Below the pieces are notes generated by a model. That model worked only from the letters and a program-made list of their open reading frames with translations. It made no database searches and was not told the origin of the DNA. 64,000 nt of DNA from an uncultured Porphyromonadaceae bacterium (GTDB lineage Bacteria; Bacteroidota; Bacteroidia; Bacteroidales; Muribaculaceae): assembly GCA_902495245.1 (NCBI GenBank), contig CABUWI010000004.1, positions 62,001 to 126,000 on the forward strand. The letters run 5' to 3'. Numbering within the stretch: position 1 is the stretch's first letter; every line of letters begins with the position of its first letter. The position numbers and the translations under genes are program-made. Shown here one piece after another: positions 26,176-34,144 of this stretch.

Positions 26176-27469
26176 TGCAAACGGGAGAGTTTAGGTTACA
26201 GTCGGCGCATGAAGCCACGTCAGAGCCGAGCCCGGAGAAACGGCGCTCGACCAGATGATGAAGACGGTCGCGCAGCCCCGGCACATGGACGGAGTCGATG
26301 ACATCGCTGACAAAAGACTGCATCAGCATTCGGCGTGCCTCATCTTCAGGAATGCCGCGCTGACGCATGTAGAAGAGCGCGTTCGTGTCAAGTTGGCCGG
26401 TGGCGGCGCCATGGCTGCACTTGACCTCGTCGCAATAGATTTCAAGCGTAGGTTCGGCATGCATCGACGCCGTATCCGAAACGAGCAGGTTCTTGTTGGT
26501 CTGATAAGCCTCGGTGAAGCAGGCCGGTTCTTCAACCACAATGCGGCCGTTGAAAGCGCACCGGCTCTCGCCGTCGGCAACGTATTTGAACAGCTGGTTC
26601 GACGACGTGTGGGGCGCATGGTGCACTATACACGTGTCAAAACGCGGTCGCTGGGCGCGGTCGGCAATAACGAGACCGTTCACCTCGGCGCGGGCGCCGC
26701 TGCCCGAGATGTCGACGCCCAAACGCGTGCGCGAGTCGCCGCAGCTCAGGGCTGCCGACGTGCACTCCAGGCGTGAGTCCGCCTCGAGGCGTGCGTTGAC
26801 CGTAGTGCGCCGCGTGGTGGCGGCCGACGACTCTTCAACGAAGTCTATGCCGAAGCGGGCCCCCTCGCCTATCGAGAGCTGAATCAGCTCGGCCGACAGA
26901 TAGCGGCGCGTGCTGTCGGGCGTGTGGTCGCAGACAAGCAGACGCACATCAGCGCCGCGGCCAATGTTCACGGCAATGCGCCTGACGGCCATCAGGTCTA
27001 CCGGCGCCGAGAAAATGTTGACCAGCTGCAGAGGCTTTTCGAGCCTTACGCCCGGAGCGACATACAGAAGAACGCCGTCGGTCCACAGCAAGTCGTTGAG
27101 CGCCGTCTCGGCATCGTCATAGAAACCCTTGAAATCAGGTATGAGTTCGGGACACTCAGCGGCCGCTCTGCGCAACGACATGAAGCGCACGCCGTCGGGC
27201 AGCCGGTCGTTGAGCCGCGCTGACGCGGCGAAAATATCGTTGACCACGGCTGCCGGCGCGGCGCTGACCGCCGGCACGTCGCAACCGAAACCGGCCGCTA
27301 TATCAACCGGCAGGGCGACGCGCTGCAGGTTCAGGCCGTAGTCTGTGGGCGCAAACGCATCGTCGAGCGTGCCGGCTTCGAGCAGGCGCTTGCGCGCTTC
27401 GGGGCGGTCGCCGATAAGATTGCGGGCGGAGTCATATAACTCCACATACTGTCCGACCGAAGCGCTCAT
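26165..27469 (-). CDS. sufD: Fe-S cluster assembly protein SufD
   Basis: Scaffold subunit of the SufBCD complex, 434 residues. The C-terminal beta-helix core is visible (LEADSRLECTSAALSCGDSR, then EIYCDEVKCSHGAATGQLD, LFYMRQRGIPEDEARRML). The ECDEVKCSHG-type segment is typical of SufD. The protein ends with a short Cys-bearing tail (SCADCNLNSPVC), unusual to my eye. Overlaps sufC by 4 bases. The usual partner SufB is not encoded next to it. Confidence 0.93.
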   Translation of the reverse strand: MSASVGQYVELYDSARNLIGDRPEARKRLLEAGTLDDAFAPTDYGLNLQRVALPVDIAAGFGCDVPAVSAAPAAVVNDIFAASARLNDRLPDGVRFMSLRRAAAECPELIPDFKGFYDDAETALNDLLWTDGVLLYVAPGVRLEKPLQLVNIFSAPVDLMAVRRIAVNIGRGADVRLLVCDHTPDSTRRYLSAELIQLSIGEGARFGIDFVEESSAATTRRTTVNARLEADSRLECTSAALSCGDSRTRLGVDISGSGARAEVNGLVIADRAQRPRFDTCIVHHAPHTSSNQLFKYVADGESRCAFNGRIVVEEPACFTEAYQTNKNLLVSDTASMHAEPTLEIYCDEVKCSHGAATGQLDTNALFYMRQRGIPEDEARRMLMQSFVSDVIDSVHVPGLRDRLHHLVERRFSGLGSDVASCADCNLNSPVCNVI

Positions 27470-28251
27470 TGCTCTTGCGAATCGATTTCGTTCTTAATCC
27501 AGTCATAGCCGCGCTCTTCAAGCTCGAGAGCCAGCTCCGGACCGCCGCTGCGCACAATGCGTCCCTTGTAGAGCACATGCACGAAGTCGGGGCGGATATA
27601 GTCGAGCAGGCGCTGATAGTGGGTAATCACTATGGTGCCCGTCTGAGGTGTCTTGAGCTTGTTGACGCCGGAGGCTACGATGCGCAGGGCGTCGATGTCA
27701 AGGCCCGAATCCGTTTCGTCGAGAATGCTCAGTTTCGGCTCGAGCACGGCCATCTGGAATATCTCATTGCGCTTCTTTTCGCCGCCGCTGAATCCTTCGT
27801 TGACGGGGCGCGAGGCGAGTTTGGCGTCGAGGTCCACGACTTTGCGTTTCTCCTTCATCAGGGTCAGAAATTCGCCCGCGGGCATCGGAGGCAGACCGAA
27901 GTATTTGCGTTTGGCGTTGACCGCCGCACGCATGAAGTTGGTCATCGACACCCCCGGAATCTCCACCGGATATTGAAACGAGAGGAAAAGCCCCTCGTGG
28001 CTGCGCGTCTCGGGCACCATGTCAAGCAGGTTCTTGCCGTTGAGCCGCGCCGTGCCTCCGAGCACCTCATAGGCCGGATTTCCGGCCAGCACGGCCGAAA
28101 GGGTCGATTTGCCCGAGCCGTTCGGTCCCATGATTGCGTGGACCTCGCCGGGCCGTATCTGAAGGTTCACACCTTTAAGTATCTCTTTGCCGTCGACCGA
28201 GGCACGAAGGCCTTCGACGTCAAGTAGCAGTTCGTTTTCTTTGTTGTTCAT
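27466..28251 (-). CDS. sufC: Fe-S cluster assembly ATPase SufC
   Basis: ABC-type ATPase that powers the SufBCD scaffold, 261 residues. Walker A is GPNGSGKSTL, the signature motif is FSGGEKKRNEI, Walker B is SILDETDSGLDIDAL, and the H-loop is IVITHYQRLL. All catalytic elements are intact. In most Bacteroidales I would expect sufB directly upstream; here wecA is upstream with an 8-base gap. Confidence 0.96.
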   Translation of the reverse strand: MNNKENELLLDVEGLRASVDGKEILKGVNLQIRPGEVHAIMGPNGSGKSTLSAVLAGNPAYEVLGGTARLNGKNLLDMVPETRSHEGLFLSFQYPVEIPGVSMTNFMRAAVNAKRKYFGLPPMPAGEFLTLMKEKRKVVDLDAKLASRPVNEGFSGGEKKRNEIFQMAVLEPKLSILDETDSGLDIDALRIVASGVNKLKTPQTGTIVITHYQRLLDYIRPDFVHVLYKGRIVRSGGPELALELEERGYDWIKNEIDSQEQ

Positions 28252-28259
28252 TTATCGAG

Positions 28260-29402
28260 TTATGATTCCTTGCTTTCAACCAGAGGCGCACGTTTCTTGA
28301 TGCAGTCCGAGAGCCACATGTTGAATGCTATCCATATTATCAAATCAACGGTCATCAGCAGCGCCGGGTTCACATATGGAGAGAAGATAACGTTAACAAT
28401 GCTGAATGCGGCCGAGATGCACAGAATCAACACCATTGCCGAGGGCTTTGACATGCCCAGGCGCAGCAACTTGTGGTGAATGTGCGTCTTGTCGGGCAGG
28501 AACGGACTCTTGCCGGCGCGAATGCGGCCGAAAAACACGCGCAACACGTCGAAGCAGGGCACGAGTATCGGCGCGAAGGCCACCACGATCGGATTGAGCG
28601 GAGAATTGATGAAATAGTCCATGCGGCCGATGGAGACCGAAAGATAGGTCAGTATGAAACCGATGCAAAGCGCGCCGGTGTCGCCCATGAAAATCTTTTT
28701 GCGCTGCGTCTGGCTTCCGAATACGTTGTAATAGAAGAACTGAACCAGCGTGCCCAGGGTGGCGAACGCAATCAGCGCATTGAAAATATCGCCCACAAAG
28801 GCAAACATCACGCCGTAAAAGGCCAGCGCTATCGCGCTCAGGCCCGACGCAAGGCCGTCAATGCCGTCAATCAGGTTAATCGCGTTGACAAAGAATATGG
28901 CCACGAGAATGGTCAGCGCGCAGCCACAGGCCGGCGGCCACGCATAGATGCCGCAAAAACCGTGAAGATTGTCAATCCATATGCCGCCACACACAAGCAT
29001 GAAGCCCGCAATCAGCTGAATGACGAATTTGGCGCGATAGAGCACCCCGACAAGGTCATCGGCTATCCCGACTATGAAAAGCAGCAAGAGCCCGCACAGC
29101 CCGAAACAGATGGCACGCACCGATTCACTGTCCAGATCGAGCGTAATGGCATCGAAATAGGGCAGATTGAATATGCCGACAATCATGCTGGTCGAAAATA
29201 TCAGTGCCGGCACAAATGCAATGCCGCCGAGGCGCGGAATGGCGCCTTTGTGGATTTTGCGCTCGTCCGGTTCGTCAAACAAGTTCTTTCTGTAGGCAAT
29301 CAACAATATCTTCGGTATAATTATGCCCGTCAGCAACAGACTGACAAAGAAAGCAGTAATTACACCGACTATCATTGTCTGGTGTTCTTCAATTAAGGTC
29401 AT
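28260..29402 (-). CDS. MraY/WecA-family undecaprenyl-phosphate sugar-1-phosphate transferase
   Basis: Polytopic inner-membrane enzyme, 380 residues, that starts a polysaccharide on undecaprenyl phosphate. Family motifs: NLIDGIDGLASGLS near residue 175, the MGDTGALCIGF metal-binding motif, and DKTHIHHKL on the last cytoplasmic loop, with about eleven hydrophobic helices. The HIHH motif points to WecA/RgpG (HexNAc-1-P transfer) rather than MraY. It is the first gene of the suf run and has its own promoter. Shared transcription with suf genes is unexpected. Confidence 0.9.
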   Translation of the reverse strand: MTLIEEHQTMIVGVITAFFVSLLLTGIIIPKILLIAYRKNLFDEPDERKIHKGAIPRLGGIAFVPALIFSTSMIVGIFNLPYFDAITLDLDSESVRAICFGLCGLLLLFIVGIADDLVGVLYRAKFVIQLIAGFMLVCGGIWIDNLHGFCGIYAWPPACGCALTILVAIFFVNAINLIDGIDGLASGLSAIALAFYGVMFAFVGDIFNALIAFATLGTLVQFFYYNVFGSQTQRKKIFMGDTGALCIGFILTYLSVSIGRMDYFINSPLNPIVVAFAPILVPCFDVLRVFFGRIRAGKSPFLPDKTHIHHKLLRLGMSKPSAMVLILCISAAFSIVNVIFSPYVNPALLMTVDLIIWIAFNMWLSDCIKKRAPLVESKES

Positions 29403-29428
29403 TAAATGGATAAATTAAGTTATTCATC

Positions 29429-29437
29429 GCAAATATA
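29429..29437 (-). promoter_or_regulatory. -7 box TATATTTGC for wecA-sufCDS
   Basis: Exact consensus on the minus strand, 26 bases before ATG 29402. It is the only such box I see for the four-gene operon. Confidence 0.65.
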
Positions 29438-29457
29438 CTGATAATCTATTAACTTTT

Positions 29458-29503
29458 CTTAAATTTAAGATTCTTTTAAGACGTCGGGCAAGTGAGTTGC
29501 CCG
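29458..29503. other. Two dyads between divergent genes
   Basis: CTTAAATTTAAG at 29458-29469 is a perfect 12-base palindrome just upstream of the wecA promoter. CGGGCAA-GTGAG-TTGCCCG at 29485-29503 is a perfect 7-bp hairpin. Either could be an operator; no regulator is nearby. Confidence 0.45.
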
Positions 29504-29544
29504 CACTCTTGCGAACTTTGCAATGTAAAAATTAAACAAAAGCT

Positions 29545-29763
29545 ATGACAAATATATCTTATAACGACAGGATTTTCGTGAACGTGAACTTGAGAGGCAT
29601 TTCGCTGCTGAACATGTCGCTGTCCGGCTTCGCTTCAATGAAAGAGCTGATGCGCCACCTCAGCGGCCTGCTGCGACAGTATGCCGGGCAGCTCCTGACC
29701 CTTCAGCTGCGAAACAGCACGAAGGGCTGGAGCCACACCGGTTCGATGTTATTTGCGGCGTGA
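29545..29763 (+). CDS. Small unknown protein facing rnr
   Basis: Seventy-two residues (MTNISYNDRIFVNVNLRGIS), soluble, with a strand-like start and an amphipathic helix FASMKELMRHLSGLLRQYAG. A near-consensus box GAACTTTGC lies at 29513-29521. Its last 15 bases overlap the end of rnr on the other strand. No family recognised. The upstream box, sensible composition and lack of a competing frame make it a plausible gene. Confidence 0.55.
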   Translation: MTNISYNDRIFVNVNLRGISLLNMSLSGFASMKELMRHLSGLLRQYAGQLLTLQLRNSTKGWSHTGSMLFAA

Positions 29764-31950
29764 AGAATGCTTGCGACGCTCGGCTTTGCGCGAGGCCGAC
29801 GCCTGAGGCTGCGCCTGCAGGCCGTTGCCGCTGTCGCTGACCAGAACGAAATCGAGCTGACGGCGCTGCAGGTCGGTGCGCGCAACCTTCACCACCACCT
29901 CGTCGCCAAGACGGAACGAGCGGCCCGTGCGGCGGCCGATGAGACGGTAGTTGCGTTCGTCGAGTTCGTAATAGTCGTCGCCGAGGTCTCTGACCGGAAT
30001 CAGGCCTTCACAAAGATTCTCGGTAATCTCGACATACAGGCCCCACTCCGTAACGCCGGTAATCACGCCGGCAAACTCCTCGCCGAGCCTGTCGGCCATG
30101 AATTCCACCTGCTTGTATTTGATTGAAGCGCGCTCGGCGTTGGCGGCCGTCTGCTCCATCTTGCTCGAATGCTCGCACTGCTCTTCGAGTTTGTCGACAT
30201 TGACCGAACGGCCGCCGTCGAGATACTTGCTCAGCAGGCGGTGAACCATCATGTCGGGATAGCGCCTGATGGGCGACGTGAAATGAGTGTAATAGTCGAA
30301 ACAGAGGCCGTAGTGGCCGATGTTGGTGGTTGAATAGACGGCCTTGGCCATGCAGCGAATGGCCAGGGTAGACAGGAGGTTTTCCTCGCCGCGCCCCTTG
30401 ATTTCTTCCAGCATCTTGTTGATGGAGCGATTCACCTCGCGCGCCGAGCCCTGAGTCTTGATTTTGTAGCCGAACGATGCGGCCAGCGACGCCAGGTCGC
30501 CTAACTTGGTCTCGTCGGGTTTATCGTGAATGCGATAAACGAATGCCTTTGCCTTGCGGCGGCCTTCAACCTTGCCGATTTCAGTGGCCACGGTGCGGTT
30601 TGCAAGCAACATGAGCTCTTCGACGAGCTTGTTGGCGTCTTTCGATTCTTTGTAATACACACCCACCGGGCGCCCCTCTTCGTCGAGGTTGAATTTCACT
30701 TCGGCGCGGTCAAACTCCATGGCGCCGTGCTTGAAACGCTCGGCGCGCAAGGCTTTGGCAATCTTGTCGAGAGCAAGAATCTCGTCGGCATATTCACCTT
30801 CACCGGCCTCGATGATGGCCTGCGCCTCCTCGTAGGCGAAACGGCGGTCAGAACGGATAACCGACTTGGTGATTTCCTTGTTGTAGACGTTGCCGGCCTC
30901 GTCCATCTCGAAGATGCACGAAAATGTCAGTTTCTCTTCATCGGGACGCAGCGAGCACACGCCGTTTGAGAGATGTTCGGGCAACATCGGCACGACGCGG
31001 TCAACCAGATAGACCGACGTGGCGCGACTCTGCGCCTCGCGGTCAAGGGCGGTGTCGGGGCGCACATAGTGGGTTACGTCGGCAATATGCACGCCTACCT
31101 CTACCCTGCCGTTGGGCAGACGGCGGAACGACAGGGCGTCGTCAAAGTCTTTGGCGTCTTTGGGGTCGATTGTGAATGTCAGCACGTCGCGCATGTCCCT
31201 GCGGCAGGCAATCTCAGCCGGGGTTATACCCTCGGTGATTTTTGCGGCGGCGCGCTCAATGGCTTCGGGATAGCGGTAGGGCAACCCGAATTCGGCCAGT
31301 ATGGCGTGAATCTCCGTATTGTTCTCGCCTTCGCGGCCCAACACGTCGATGACCTCGCCCTGAGGCATATTTGCCTTTTCGGGCCAAGAGGTTATGCGGG
31401 CCACGACCTTGTCGCCCGTCTTGCCTCCCTTGAGTTTGTTTTTCGGAATGAAAATGTCGGTGGCAAGAAATTTGGAGTCGGTCTGCAGCGTGGCATAGCC
31501 GCGCTCAACGCAGAGCACGCCGATAAACGTCTGCTCGGCCTTCTCGATAATCTCCACCACCTCGGCCTCAGGCTCGGCGCCGCGGCGCGCTGCCGAAATC
31601 ATCACCTTGACCTTGTCGCCGTTGAGGGCGTGCATCGAGTTACGCTCGGCCACGAAGATATTCTCGCCGTCGATGTCGGTCAGCACCGAGTTCTTGCCGT
31701 TGCTGCGGCGCACGAAAGTGCCGCTCGTATAGTTGGTGCGGGCCGGCGCCTTATACTTGCCGGGCGAAACCTCGATGAGCTCGCCGTCGAGCGACAGTTC
31801 GTAGAGGCGCAACGCCACGGCGCGCTGTTTTGCGGGGGTCTTCGCGCCAATGGCGGCCGAGACCTGCTTGTAGTTGAACGTATTGTTCTTCTGGCGCCCT
31901 ATGTATTCAGCGACTGACTGCTGCAGTCGTGCGTCTTCTGATTTACTCAT
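29749..31950 (-). CDS. rnr: Ribonuclease R
   Basis: Processive 3'-5' exoribonuclease of the RNB family, 733 residues. N-terminal winged-helix and cold-shock-like domains lead to the catalytic block DPKDAKDFDDALSFRRLPNG, then VGVHIADVTHYV and RPDEEKLTFSC. A C-terminal S1 domain (FAGVITGVTEWGLYVEI) and a short basic tail (RKAERRKHSSRRK) complete the usual layout. It is preceded by the gyrB terminator. No -7 box was seen in the short gap upstream. Confidence 0.96.
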   Translation of the reverse strand: MSKSEDARLQQSVAEYIGRQKNNTFNYKQVSAAIGAKTPAKQRAVALRLYELSLDGELIEVSPGKYKAPARTNYTSGTFVRRSNGKNSVLTDIDGENIFVAERNSMHALNGDKVKVMISAARRGAEPEAEVVEIIEKAEQTFIGVLCVERGYATLQTDSKFLATDIFIPKNKLKGGKTGDKVVARITSWPEKANMPQGEVIDVLGREGENNTEIHAILAEFGLPYRYPEAIERAAAKITEGITPAEIACRRDMRDVLTFTIDPKDAKDFDDALSFRRLPNGRVEVGVHIADVTHYVRPDTALDREAQSRATSVYLVDRVVPMLPEHLSNGVCSLRPDEEKLTFSCIFEMDEAGNVYNKEITKSVIRSDRRFAYEEAQAIIEAGEGEYADEILALDKIAKALRAERFKHGAMEFDRAEVKFNLDEEGRPVGVYYKESKDANKLVEELMLLANRTVATEIGKVEGRRKAKAFVYRIHDKPDETKLGDLASLAASFGYKIKTQGSAREVNRSINKMLEEIKGRGEENLLSTLAIRCMAKAVYSTTNIGHYGLCFDYYTHFTSPIRRYPDMMVHRLLSKYLDGGRSVNVDKLEEQCEHSSKMEQTAANAERASIKYKQVEFMADRLGEEFAGVITGVTEWGLYVEITENLCEGLIPVRDLGDDYYELDERNYRLIGRRTGRSFRLGDEVVVKVARTDLQRRQLDFVLVSDSGNGLQAQPQASASRKAERRKHSSRRK

Positions 31951-31978
31951 AATATACTTCGGAATATATTATTAAACA

Positions 31979-32024
31979 AATGAGGCCAATCCAAGGTTGC
32001 ACTCCCCCGGCAGATGGCCTCATT
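31979..32024 (-). terminator. Terminator hairpin after gyrB
   Basis: AATGAGGCCA (31979-31988) and TGGCCTCATT (32015-32024) form a perfect 10-bp stem with a 26-base loop. Read on the minus strand the stem is followed by TTTGTTT. It begins 14 bases after the gyrB stop. Confidence 0.75.
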
Positions 32025-32037
32025 AAAAGTTATGTTC

Positions 32038-34002
32038 TTACGCGTCGATGTTGGCGTAGGCGGCGTTGGCCTCGATGAAGTCGCGACGAATGGAAACGTC
32101 ATCGCCCATCAGCATGGCGAAAATGCGGTCGGCCTCTACGGCGTCGCTGATGTTCACCTGCTTGAGAATGCGGTTGTTGGCGTCCATGGTCGTCTCTTTC
32201 AGCTCGTTGGCGTCCATCTCGCCCAGACCTTTGTAGCGCTGCACCTGCGCGCCCTGCCCCACTTTCTCGATGGCCTCGCGGAGCTGGCGGTCGTCCCAGC
32301 AATATTCGGCCTTCTTGCCGTTCTTGAGGCTGACCTTGTAGAGAGGTGAAGAGGCGATGTAGAGATAGCCGTTTTCAATCACCGAGCGCATGCGGCGGTA
32401 GAAGAATGTCATCAGCAGCGTGTCGATGTGAGAACCGTCGACATCGGCATCGGTCATGATGATAATCTTGTGATAAGCGATTTTGCTGACGTCGACGTCG
32501 TTCTCGTGCCCCTCTTCCTGACTGGGGGTTACGCGCAGGGCGCGATAAAGGGCGGTGATTTCCTGATTTTCGAAGATTTTGTGCTCCGATGCCTTCTCGA
32601 CGTTCAGAATCTTGCCTCGAATGGGAAGAATAGCCTGCGTGTGGCGGTCGCGCGCCTTCTTGGCCGAACCGCCTGCCGAATCACCCTCGACGATGAAGAG
32701 TTCGCAGTCTTCGGCTATGCGGCTCGAGCAGTCGGCCAGCTTGCCGGGAAGGCCGGCGCCCCCGAGCGGCGACTTGCGCAGCACCTCGGTGCGCGCCTTG
32801 AGCATGGCGTGGCGTGCCTGGGCCGAGAGGATAATCTTGTCGGTAATGATTTTTGCCTCGCGGGGGTGTTCTTCGAGATAGTCGCGCATGGCCTCGCTCA
32901 CGGCGGTCTGCACGGCGCCCATCACTTCGTTGTTGCCGAGTTTCGTCTTGGTCTGACCCTCGAACTGAGGCTCCATCACCTTCACGGAAATCACGGCCGT
33001 GATGCCCTGCATGTAGTCGCCCGACGAAAGCTCGATTTTGTCCTTGATGAGCTTATCGAGCATCTTGTTGTCCTCGGCATACTTCTTGATGGTGAAGCCC
33101 ACCGCACGCTTGAAGCCGGTGAGGTGCGTGCCGCCCTCGATGGTGTTGATATTGTTGACGAACGAATAGATGTTCTCGTTGTAGTCGGTGTTGTATGTCA
33201 GCGCCACTTCTACGGGAATGCCCTGACGCTCGGTGTTCAGGTGGATAACGTGCTCAACGAGCGGCGTGCGCTTGGCGTCGATGTAGCGCACGAAGTCTTC
33301 CAGTCCCTGTTCGGAATAGAAACGCTCCGAGCGCGGGTGGCCCTCGGCGTCGCGCTCGCGCATGTCGGTGAGCGACAGCGTGATGCCGGCATTCAGGAAG
33401 GCGAGGTCGCGCAGGCGGTTGGCCAGAGTGTCGTAGTTATATATGGTGTCTACGAAAATCGATGCGTCGGGCTTGAAAACGATGGTCGTACCCGTTGAGT
33501 CGCTTTCGCCGATGACGGTGAGCTCGCTCGTCGGCTTGCCGCAGGAGTACTCCTGCATGTAGATGCGGCCGTTGCGGCGCACCTCGGCACGCAGATAGGT
33601 CGACAACGCGTTGACGCAGCTAACGCCCACGCCGTGCAGACCGCCCGAAACCTTATATGAATCCTTGTTGAACTTGCCGCCGGCGTGAAGCACGGTAAGA
33701 ACCACCTCGAGGGCGCTCTTGTGCTCCTTCTCGTGCATGTCCACGGGAATGCCGCGGCCGTTGTCAACAACCGTTATCGAATTATCCTCGTTTATCGTAA
33801 CCTCGATATGGGTGGCGAATCCGGCAAGAGCCTCGTCAATGGAGTTGTCCACAACCTCGTAGACAAGATGGTGGAGACCCTTGGTTGAAATATCGCCTAT
33901 ATACATTGCCGGGCGTTTGCGCACGGCCTCAAGACCTTCAAGCACCTGAATGGAACTTGCGCCATAGTCGGTGCCGGCTTTTTCTGCTTCTTCGTCTATC
34001 AT
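32038..34002 (-). CDS. gyrB: DNA gyrase subunit B
   Basis: ATPase subunit of DNA gyrase, 654 residues. The GHKL ATPase domain shows EVVDNSIDEALAG, DNGRGIPVD and the GGLHGVGVSCVNALS ATP lid. The TOPRIM domain shows EGDSAGGSAKKARDR and MTDADVDGSHI; QRYKGLGEM follows near the C-terminus. Motifs favour GyrB over ParE. Subunit A of gyrase is not in the window; the subunit A-like gene at 60.1-62.8 kb is ParC type. Confidence 0.96.
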   Translation of the reverse strand: MIDEEAEKAGTDYGASSIQVLEGLEAVRKRPAMYIGDISTKGLHHLVYEVVDNSIDEALAGFATHIEVTINEDNSITVVDNGRGIPVDMHEKEHKSALEVVLTVLHAGGKFNKDSYKVSGGLHGVGVSCVNALSTYLRAEVRRNGRIYMQEYSCGKPTSELTVIGESDSTGTTIVFKPDASIFVDTIYNYDTLANRLRDLAFLNAGITLSLTDMRERDAEGHPRSERFYSEQGLEDFVRYIDAKRTPLVEHVIHLNTERQGIPVEVALTYNTDYNENIYSFVNNINTIEGGTHLTGFKRAVGFTIKKYAEDNKMLDKLIKDKIELSSGDYMQGITAVISVKVMEPQFEGQTKTKLGNNEVMGAVQTAVSEAMRDYLEEHPREAKIITDKIILSAQARHAMLKARTEVLRKSPLGGAGLPGKLADCSSRIAEDCELFIVEGDSAGGSAKKARDRHTQAILPIRGKILNVEKASEHKIFENQEITALYRALRVTPSQEEGHENDVDVSKIAYHKIIIMTDADVDGSHIDTLLMTFFYRRMRSVIENGYLYIASSPLYKVSLKNGKKAEYCWDDRQLREAIEKVGQGAQVQRYKGLGEMDANELKETTMDANNRILKQVNISDAVEADRIFAMLMGDDVSIRRDFIEANAAYANIDA

Positions 34003-34035
34003 AAATAAAGTAGATTACTTCGTTTGTTTTTCAGT

Positions 34036-34044
34036 GCAAAGTTA
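34036..34044 (-). promoter_or_regulatory. -7 box TAACTTTGC for gyrB
   Basis: Exact consensus on the minus strand, with about 30 bases of leader before ATG 34002. Confidence 0.7.
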
Positions 34045-34068
34045 CGAAATTTTCAGCAGAAATAAAAG

Positions 34069-34144
34069 TAAAAATTAAGAATTAAGAAAGCCCGCTCTGT
34101 TGGCTTCTCAAAATTCTTAATTCTTAATTTTTAATTCTTAATTC
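34069..34144. repeat. AT-rich inverted repeat overlapping the M3 peptidase stop
   Basis: TAAAAATTAAGAATTAAGAA at 34069-34088 is the exact inverse of 34114-34133 (20 bp). The block 34114-34144 is identical over 31 bases to 45351-45381. It includes the stop codon of the M3 peptidase gene. Confidence 0.8.
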
